From the NCBI RefSeq assembly GCF_000003605.2, contig NW_003132867.1, forward strand, positions 46,175 through 67,289: a stretch of 21,115 nt of DNA, read 5' to 3'. Below are positions 10,300 to 19,500 of the stretch, piece after piece. Below the pieces are notes generated by a model, which saw nothing but the letters and a program-made list of their open reading frames with translations, was not told the DNA's origin and did not search any database. Source of the stretch: Saccoglossus kowalevskii (Eukaryota > Hemichordata > Enteropneusta > Harrimaniidae). Numbering within the stretch: the first letter of the stretch is position 1; each line of letters opens with the position of its first letter. The translations under genes and the position numbers were made by a program.

Positions 10300-10548
10300 T
10301 CAAGATGTTTCCGAATCTCTACCGCTTCTGTTGTTGTGCCCAGTCGCTTTTCTGTACTTTATACGTAAAGTTTTGATCTTCCGTTGACATTGTAATGACG
10401 TCCTGTCCAACCCCTTTTCAGCCACTTTTTCTACAATCACAGCATATACTCTAGCATCTCTAGACGTTCCGTCCATCATTATTTGAATATTCGATTCTCT
10501 CCATACATATATCTGTAATCTCGTTTCTTCGTCTGACCAGTTCGACAT
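10300..10548 (-). pseudogene. Myb/SANT-like DNA-binding domain remnant
   Basis: From a Met at 10548 the minus strand reads MSNWSDEETRLQIYVWRE, then RVYAVIVEKVAEKGLDRT, CQRKIKTLRIKYRK and HNNRSGRDSE before a stop at 10300-10302. This is the trihelix-type Myb/SANT-like domain (W-S-D-E-E-T-R-L start, C-x-x-K-I-K-x-L-x-x-K-Y centre) found in PIF/Harbinger accessory proteins and their domesticated relatives, where it binds DNA and guides the transposase. The usual aromatic continuation after HNNRSG is lost: the frame stops, while a neighbouring frame continues HLEFALSV-like sequence. I therefore call it a truncated remnant. The frame upstream of the Met (to 10821) looks non-coding. Confidence 0.65.
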
Positions 10549-10830
10549 TCGACCTGTAACCTTTGACACCCCCTTGTGTACTGACAAGTATAAATAAGTC
10601 GGCGATAGAGGGCGTTTAGCCGTCGTGTTGCGTTCACATGGCACATTGCGTTGTGCAAAAGCCGGTGTGATAACGGTGTTTAGGATCTGGTCCACCCCTT
10701 TTACGACGGTGTCAAAACGCCGACGCCAAAACGGCGTATTCTGTTCACACACACATTTTAACAACGTTCTCAAATAAAAGGCGTTGTGACAACGGCTTAG
10801 TTTGTCCAGTGAGAACACCACTTAAGTCTA
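10549..10830 (-). mobile_element. 5' end of a probable PIF/Harbinger DNA transposon
   Basis: The minus strand just upstream of the Myb/SANT domain is CG-rich, with AACGCC, GTTTTGGCGTCGGCG, GAACAGAATACGCCG and CACTGGACAAACTAAGCCG-type words, unlike its AT-rich surroundings. This is the expected place for the terminal and leader region of the element encoding that domain. No opposite end or DDE transposase is visible in the window, so ends and family are inferred. Confidence 0.4.
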
Positions 10831-11504
10831 ACCGGACCGGAAGTGGGATTTTTTTACTACTCTAAATATTCAAACATATTTTTGTTTTAATTGTAGTAAT
10901 TATGGGCATAACTTTTTTCAATTAGTTTATTAAGTCAAGAAATACTAGTTCAACAATATTCAAGAAATTACGCGTCCTTATCGGGTTCTAAGGGGTTGTT
11001 GAAAAGAGTTGCCACAGTTAGTACGCTCGTACGTCTTGTTTATGTTGTGAGGTAAGGCACTTAAATATCAATCCGCACTGTGAATGTTTGAATAAACGGT
11101 AGAATTACGATTAATAACAATTGCAACAATATAATAAAACTTCATGGACTTGATACTGCTTTTGCGGCCCACGTCGCACGGTTAACGCACCCTCACCAAC
11201 TCGGGTACGTACCGTACAACCCAAAACCCATAATGACTATTATTATACATCTTTCACTGTAACGCCATAAGTTACAGCGTGCCGTAATTTTGCGGTATTA
11301 TACGGGGTATTTTCATCCTACCATATTAGGAACTGGGAATTCCAAATATGGAATGATTACGCGCGTAAGCGTCCTCTAATAATGAAAACAAACATGGCTG
11401 CCACCGGAATCCACACAAAGATGTTCGCCGATTCTTTTCTAAACATTTTGGATTTCGGCATTCCCATGGTGTATCCTTGGAAGGAAAAGATGTATAATAA
11501 TAAA
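10831..11504. other. Intergenic, nothing recognised
   Basis: AT-rich with a few CG-containing patches near 11155-11215. No gene, RNA or repeat edge could be supported. Confidence 0.5.
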
Positions 11505-11606
11505 GTTATTACGAGAATACCTCAAAGTATGCATTCGGACAGTACGTCGGTCGATACTCCAGCTGTACTGTCTCCGTGCATACTTTGAGTTATCCTCGTA
11601 ATAAAC
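11505..11606. repeat. Long imperfect hairpin, about 40-bp arms
   Basis: Bases 11505-11544 pair with 11566-11606 around a 21-base loop. Shared words are ATTACGAG, CTCAAAGTATGCA and ACAGTA. I count about seven mismatches and one single-base gap. The overlapping plus-strand frame (11382-11588) is not protein-like. It may be a palindromic MITE remnant or a microRNA-type hairpin. Sequence alone does not decide. Confidence 0.75.
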
Positions 11607-11770
11607 TAATATTAATAAACTTATTGAAGAACTGGGTTGATTTGACATTGCTGTGTTAATGGATAAATATTTACTGTTAAGTGTATCGAATTGTTCGGAG
11701 TTCGCCTCTGGCCATTAACTGTGGTATTTGAACAGTGGACGCGATGATATTGGAGATTATATTATACCAG

Positions 11771-12922
11771 TATACTGATGGTGTTAATCCTTTGGCTATG
11801 CATCCAGTTCAGATGTTGCTGGATCTAGAATCGCCGTGCAGGTCCCCTGTACTAACACTCAGATGCTAGAAGAGCTTTACGTATGAATGTGATACCATTG
11901 TTCAGGTGCACAGTCTTGCAGGTAAGTCTTCCTGGCGCAAGTTTTTCACTTTGTCTATGACGCTCATAGTCTGAAATTATTAGTTTCCAAAATATTTCTT
12001 AAATCATACCTATAAACAAACTATTTTCTGAATACAGAACGTGGGTTCTGCTGTTGCATTCGTAACACCATAACAAATTAATGATGGCGACATTTCATGC
12101 CTAGGTCACTTGAAGTGCAATTGTTAGTTCAATCTATCCAAATAATACCCGTCTCTTTTGTCGTAAATCCTGCAAATTTTTTCATCTGCAAAAATACGTA
12201 AGTGCGTGTTTTTGCGTTCAATTTGCCTGTGAAGGTCTTCAATTTTCCTCTCGCTAAACACGCGATCGATTTCTTTTCTTTCGAGTGTATATTTTCAATT
12301 TTTAGACATTTTCGAGTATTATAACTGCAATGAAAGACTCCACACTGACCACTATTTCATAATACTAGGGATGTGACGGGGATGTTCGCTGTCACCAAAC
12401 AGCTTTTGTGGTGACATGATACGATGACGTCATTTAACATAGTGATAATGCTATCATTTGATTTCATTCTCGATCACAATGTCGTTATTATTGTTTATTG
12501 TTTAATTTTCCGGGTAGTTATGTGTAAAAATGGTTTAGGCCAAAATACTGTCGTGGGAATCCATGCGATTCATCGGAATGTCAATGTATCGACGTAGACA
12601 CAATTTATTTTCATACACGTTTATTTGAATCAAATAGATTATTCCCGCATATTTATTCAATAAATTCATATTTATTAACTATTTTCTACATTTAATTTAT
12701 TTAATGCAGGTCATCTGAATGTCTAATGACCCTGTGTACATTCTTTTCATTTAGTACCACGAAGTGTTTGTGTGACGTCCAGTCAAATAGACTGATCATT
12801 CAGGACTGGACATTAAGTTCAGAAGGCTGGATTTTTATGAGGGTACAGATTCCGTGGCTAGCTACTAATTCGTCCATCGGGTCGTTGCATATTTATAAAT
12901 CTAGTTTGTTTGTTGCTCAACA
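11771..12922 (-). repeat. Right copy of the large inverted repeat pair
   Basis: This is the reverse-complement partner of 2873-4537, beginning (minus strand) TGTTGAGCAACAAACAAAC at 12922 and ending CATCAGTATA near 11771. It is shorter (1.15 kb) than the left copy. It carries an in-frame stretch, TKCLCDVQSNRLIIQDWTL and onward, open on the plus strand at 12726-13061, whose counterpart is open on the minus strand of the left copy. I regard this as low divergence of a non-coding repeat rather than a gene, but it is noted among the findings. Confidence 0.85.
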
Positions 12923-13339
12923 CGTCTATTGTTTGTATTCCCCACAAAGGATTCATCAGATATTTACGATTGTAATGACGCACCGTTCGAAGAGACAAAA
13001 GGTAGTACATCAAATATTACTAATCGGATTGATCTTCATTTTCACAATGCTTGAGAAATAATCTGAATTGTTCATGAAAGTCTTAATGTGGAAATAATGA
13101 AAAAAGTTGTTTTAAAAGAAATACAAATAGAAATATTTTGACGATTCAAATTTTAGAAACATTTAATCAATTTCATAAAAGTCGCATACTTAATTAGTTT
13201 AAAGGGTATATATAACATACTATGAAAATGTGTATTATTGTTCAAATGTTTAAACGCTCCAGCACTAAGGATATAATAGTTCCCCGACCCCAGATTCGGA
13301 AAACAACCAATGATCATTCACACACAATCGGTTATTGAC
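12923..13339. other. 3' flank of the P450 gene
   Basis: AT-rich sequence downstream (minus strand) of the P450 stop codon. A variant poly(A) hexamer ATTAAA lies on the minus strand at 13162-13167, about 175 bases past the stop, and could end the transcript. Nothing else was recognised. Confidence 0.35.
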
Positions 13340-13590
13340 CTATAATCTTTTTCTAACTATTACTTCGTAATCAGGTGCTCTGAGGATCAAAGCACTGGCT
13401 GTGCCGTCTAGTTGTGGCAAAGCTTTACCAGGCACATGTGAAAATTGAAATCGCTGAAACAGTGACGTGAATAGCAAGAATATCTCTGGTTTAGCCAATG
13501 ATTCACCCAGACAGACACGTCGTCCTGCAGAGAATGGCATGAAGTTGTCCTGTTTGGGTTTTAATGTGCCATCTTTTTCGAGGAATCTCT
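13340..13590 (-). CDS. P450 exon 9 (haem-binding loop and C terminus)
   Basis: Acceptor GTTCTTTCAG starts 251 bases ending in TAG (13342-13340). It reads RFLEKDGTLKPKQDNF, then MPFSAGRRVCLGESLAKPE with the haem ligand Cys, and a C-terminal tail ending VIVRKRL. The cysteine loop fits FxxGxRxCxG fully. Confidence 0.96.
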
Positions 13591-16500
13591 CTGAAAGAAC
13601 AGAACAGATGAAACAGATGTTATAAATGTTACTTGTAGAAATAATTGTGCATAAAATGAACTATAATATATCAAATATATCATAATTTGAAAGCATTTAA
13701 TGGATTACCCATTGTCATTGTACAAGCTATATTAGACGTTAATGACATCATCTGTATTCGTCGTACTGTATATGAAACTGTTGGATATTGTGATAGTAGT
13801 AGCGTTTTTATTTGACGTCCCTTGACTGCATGTTGAGCAAACTTCTATTTAGGAGCAAAACACGTATTGTGGGTAAGTAGGGTAATAATAATCTGTAATT
13901 TTAATAATTTTTCACTGAAGGTGTTCAAACGTACACCGAACGAATACAAAACATATTCGAATATTTAAATCAAGTCTACCATTTGAGAATTTATCCGCCT
14001 TGTAGTGTGGGAATTGTTAAGAAGATTAGGTTCAAGTTCAGGAATGGAAGAATAAACCGCGTATGGACTGCAATAGATGACTTTATTGAACTAACTATGA
14101 ATGAACCATGAACGAACAAAACGAACTGAAAAAGAGACGTTTCGTCTACTATTTATATTCTCAAAGTAAATATTGGCCTTGTTCATGAATGGTTACAATG
14201 AATATGGCTTTGTACATGATTGGTGAAAAGATAAAGGAGCTGATTGGTTGAAATTAAAACAATCTCATTGGCTGGCTAAATCTCAGTCAGAATCCTAAAT
14301 TGTAATCAAGCTCAATTTTCCGACATGTAGCACGCGTTATATATTTCATAGATGCATAGATGGCGAGGCGCATGCCAGATTCATTTCTAGTACATTTCGA
14401 CAAAACTAACGGTACTGTTACCTAGAGAGGTCTATATCCGCTATCAAGTGCCCGGGCATACCGTCTATAACATGCTCGCACAAGAATACGCCACAAAAAA
14501 TCTTGTTTATACCATGTTGCTATGTGCAAATTGTCAATTACCCCAATGCCTTTCCATGGATTATCTATATATACTCAGACTACTATAAAGTTTGTCTGAG
14601 ACTATATACTACTACTATTAAACAGCTAATAGTGTGATAACATGATACCCTGATTTTCACTATAACGCGTTCTATTTTAATGTCCACGTGGATTTATTTG
14701 TGTAAATATTCTAATACATTTTCAGGAATCATAATTTACCCTCTCAGGCTGGATTTCCTATTCAAACTCCCTATGCATTGATGGGCGAGTATATTAGTAT
14801 CCAGTATATTGCAACAAACTCTCGGTAATTCTGACAACATTTCCGCGCATAGACGATACAAAAAGGGTAAAAAATACAATGTTTTTAGTTGTGTTTCCTT
14901 GCATTTACACCGATTTACGAAACAGACGACATGCTCGGCGGCTGGCAACCGCGGGTTCGTGGATGACGGCATATGTTCGGAACGAACGCTATTAGTGCTG
15001 CAATGAACGAGCACTTTCCTCAAGGCGATTTTATTTTTTGCAGAATGCGCAATAAATTAAAATGTTTTGATAATAATAATTCTTATTAGTACTCGTAACA
15101 AGTTTCCTTGTGTTGATTAGTTGATTACACACCCATAATCACTATGGACAATACTCAGAGTCGCGTGATCTTAGTTCAGTTAGAGATTTAAGTCATATTT
15201 TTTGGCCTAGGGGTTCGGGGTAGGGGGAGTTGTATGACACGATTGGTTGAAATAATCGTATAATTTGCATTAAATAATATTCATGAACAATAAAAAACCA
15301 GTCTTTCCAGTAAAATTGTGCCAAAATGCTTTCACTCCTTCAAGAAACTAGCAGCGCCGAAGTGGTTGTTGGCTGAATTGTTTTGCCGCGATAGTTTTGT
15401 ACATTTTTCTGTAATATTTCTAAGTTTCGTTGACTAGGTATATTTTGTAAATAAATCACTGACATAATTTCTACTATTTATAAAAGGGACGCTGTTGCTT
15501 AGACGATAGTCTACGGACGGCTGACTTAGAAAAAATCCATCGAATTGAACGGCGCCCTCTCGTGCCACTCCCTGATTTTACGGCTGGGTCACAGGTCTTC
15601 TCTTGCATATCGACACAACAATAAAACGATAATACAATATCAATATAATGCAAAAACAGATAAACCAGTGTAAATCATTCGAATCTCAACTATAGCGTGA
15701 ACATAATTATAAGAATTTTATAGAAAAAATACATTTTCTATAATAATTATATAATAAGAAACCATTTGCATACACAATTCTAATAATAAACTTATAGGAT
15801 TGTAATTAGAATTGTATTAGATCTTATAAGATTAGTATAAGATTGATATAAGAATATTTCGTCAGGAACTGAGTATGTGTGATGTATGCAAATCTAATAG
15901 TGTAGATGGCGAAAATAACGGGTCTTGCCTAAAATCAGGTTATATATAGGTATATATATTACAGCCAACGAAATGTTATTAATACATGAAATATCTCAGA
16001 ATGGCCAACGATAGTGTGTCCTCCTGTCTATAAATGTAATTAAGCCAGTGTTTTCACACGAACCATATGCCATGAAAAGCTTTATGTCAACTTGATATAC
16101 TTGCCTGGTTTAAACTCTTCCGGGTTATCCCAATGTTTTTTATCCATTTGGACAGCCCACAGGTTGATCATTACCCATGTATCCTTTGGAATGTTATAAC
16201 CACCTGCAGATTGAGAAGCAGTTGTAAACGTGTAACCAGATCAACGAAATGGAAGTTACTGAATCCAAAAAGTAGAAATAAAGCACCATGGGTGAAAATC
16301 GATTTTTTGTTTCTGTTACTTTATTTTGGTAGCTATATTGGAATAAGTAAAGATTTTAGACCCATTCCTGGTTTCCTGGTTATCTATAATATAATGACTT
16401 AAGTTTGCGTTGTATAAATGTCTTTTGTTGATTGCCATATATAACATAACCTACCAATGGTGGAATCAACCATTGCTTTGTGTGGTACTGACATCGGCGC

Positions 16501-19500
16501 CACAGTACGCACGCGCATTACTTCGTGAATAACAGCATCGCAATAAGGCATACGAGGTCGGTCAGATATTAACGGGAATTGCTCTCCACCAATGACGTCA
16601 TCAATCTCCCTGGCAACCTTGGCCTGCACATCCGGGTGGTGAACCAAAAACATTATTGCCCAGTCTAGCGTATGGGTGGTGGTGTCAATGCCGGCTAAAG
16701 TGAAGAATAAAAGAATAAACACAGACAACAGTTGGTTGAGACGGCCACAATATATCCTGAATGGCCACATTAAACGTATAGTAAAGAATACGAGAAATTA
16801 CCTTACTTCAACCAAAATGTAAAAGTGAAAAGTTTAGTTCATTCACAAATGCGTTTGTGTTAGTTACTATATTGCAAAGCAGCATACAGTATTATGAACT
16901 GACAACACTAACCTCCGAATAAATCGGAAACAGTTTGAACCAATCGGGTATCATTTAAGCTGTCGATGTTTTCCGTCTTGTCTTCCTGGGCTTGACGTTG
17001 GACATTGAGAAGATAGTCAATCAAGTCATGCAGTTTGTCTGTAATCATAAAAACAACAATATTAATAAAATTTCACATATTACCAAGTGTTCAAACAGGC
17101 TTCAGCTTATCGGAGTACTAGTGGAATGAATGAATCACAATATTTGATTCGCGTGGTTTTGTGTAAATCTGACTTAATTTACAATGTATAGATGTAAAGA
17201 GTAAATATGTGATCTACAGAACATATTCCGGATGATGCTTTGAAATTTGAAAAATTGCAATAAAATCCAACAATGGAATCAATTAACACACCTTTGTCAA
17301 ACTTTTTCTTGTGCTCATAAAATTTGTCATACATCATTCGCAGGAAGACGTCGGTCATCTTCCGTATTTCACGAACGCCTTTAGTTGGAATGTAAGCCAA
17401 CCATGGAATGATATCAGCCACCAACCCATTACCGCCAATTTCAACAAAATCATCTACTAATTTCATTATCGATTTGAACTCCGGGTCGTCAAGTGTGTAT
17501 CTGGAAAATATATCGTTATTAAGGAGGACATTTTGCTTCTGCGCTGTCTTCCTTCACAATAATTCACAGCTTTTCATAATTATGTGCACCCTCTGATATA
17601 GCTACAGTTGTCCAAGAAACTATCATAGTTCAGACTATCTATAAGTGCTTCAGTTCCCATCAATGTCTTGAATAAAGTGTATGACAGTACACAGTACTGT
17701 ATGTTATTGTCTAGTCTACTCATCAGTTTCAGACACCTCACCGTTGGTTGGTTTGTAGACCCCAGTGCTGTGTTGCAAAAACCAATTGGCTCTTAATCAT
17801 ATGAACTATTGAGAGATAATCAATTATTTGGATCTAGCTCCAAAATTATTTATCGGTGCCGAAATTATATCAAAATCATTGTACTTACTTCTGACCAAAG
17901 CAAAATTGAGCCATAATGTTGTTAACCAATAAGAGAACGAGTGGACGTGGATGAATAGATTTGCCGTCGTTCTCTTCTAAGATCTCTTGCAACAGGGGAA
18001 ATGCATCTTCGCGAATCAGGCGCTCGAGTTTTCTTCCAGAGACATAATCCCTAAAACATACAGCAATAACAATTAATACTATAACTCAGTAGCCATGAAA
18101 GATTACAGCCAACACGCGTGTGTATCTCATGTAAGGAGTGTTGTCAGATACAGAATGCTGTAATGTATGACATGTATTTATTGTGCTATCTTTCTCTCAG
18201 ATTTACTGATAGATGTTTATTGGTTACTTTGAAAGATCATTATAATTTTAACTAACATTTTGTAGACAATCTTTGTGCATCAATTTTAGGATTGAATTCA
18301 TTCACTGTGAAGATTTCACTTCAACAATATGGCTGGAAACAATTATATTTTTCAGTTATTTAACCATTCTTTGCTGTTATGGCTTTCTAAATTGAATTTT
18401 GAAAGACAATGTTTAACAAAAATAACCCAAAATAGATGACAAGTGTTAATAATGTAATGTAATGTAATGTAATGTAATTTATTGTTCTATGTATCAAACA
18501 CTGAGGCATATATCAAGAAGCCAAGTAAAACGTGGGGGCGGATGCCATGTTCCAACCAGTAACTTTAAACTTGGGAGAGAGGATAGACCCCTATATCTTA
18601 ACCATTAACATTGAACTGGCTAGAAAAGGATCACCGTATTTCATATCTCAACAAGTCACGGTATCTTAGTGGCAGTATTGCTACATGTGTGTATTCACCT
18701 AATGGCTTGATGTGCAATCTTTCTATGCAGTTTCCATGTTGTTCCAAAATCACTTAAAGCGATATCTTGTCCACCTTCTGAAAACATGTCACCTGTACAA
18801 ACCGAACAAAATATTGAACATAAGACGTGGTTAAAATGTAAAGTATCGCATTCGCAAGTGGGCGTAGTAGCGCCCTCGCCGGCCGACCGGCATCAGACCT
18901 CACGGTTTGGAGCACCGCGGAGGGCGTAACTCACGCGACATCGTAAGGCTAATTGACAAGCCGAGATCAAATACTGGGCGTGTTCACACAAACTATATAG
19001 ACTTATTTTATTACTAGATATATATCACCTGTAAACGTGTGAGGGCGTCCAGCAAAATCGAATTGCTTCTTTACCAAAGCCTCCAGAATCAGTTCATAAT
19101 TATTGAGAACAACAACTTGGTGACTCCCTAACTTGATGGTAAATACGTCACCGTACTTCTTCGCCATGTTCAGAAAGTCCAGATGCATATTTTGTGTGAT
19201 TGCTGAAACACGAAACAAAAAACTAAATATTATTTCTACAATCATTACCAATCAAATTATTTGGAAATATAAACAAAACAGTTGATATTGGGAATTTGCA
19301 TAATTATATTAATTTTACTGTTCATATCCAGAGTTCTATACCAGTTTCTCTAGCCATGTTGTTTGTGTTCGATGAAATTCTATGTGCTGAAAACGACCAA
19401 CTTTCAACGTAATTAACTGTCAGGTAAATCGGGGACGATAGCTAACGCTAGTTAATGGCCTGTTTGGGACGAGGTTGCCGTATTTTAACAAGGTAATACT

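Noticed and set aside
2873-12922. Polinton or other large virus-like element with long terminal repeats
   Set aside because: No polymerase, integrase, capsid or packaging gene is visible between the repeats, and the repeats differ in length and content.
14736-15023. Gene in P450 intron 8
   Set aside because: Frames lie open on both strands of one CG-containing patch, with no recognisable domain or splice support.
16097-16104. GT donor four bases past the GC donor of exon 8
   Set aside because: It would shift the frame into exon 9 and destroy PERF and the haem loop.
16133-16402. Plus-strand frame over P450 exon 8
   Set aside because: It is antisense to a well-supported exon and resembles nothing; it is a shadow.
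18777-18792. Alternative acceptor for P450 exon 3, 15 bases downstream
   Set aside because: It keeps frame but drops GDMFS, which P450 relatives retain; the upstream acceptor fits better. A minor isoform remains possible.
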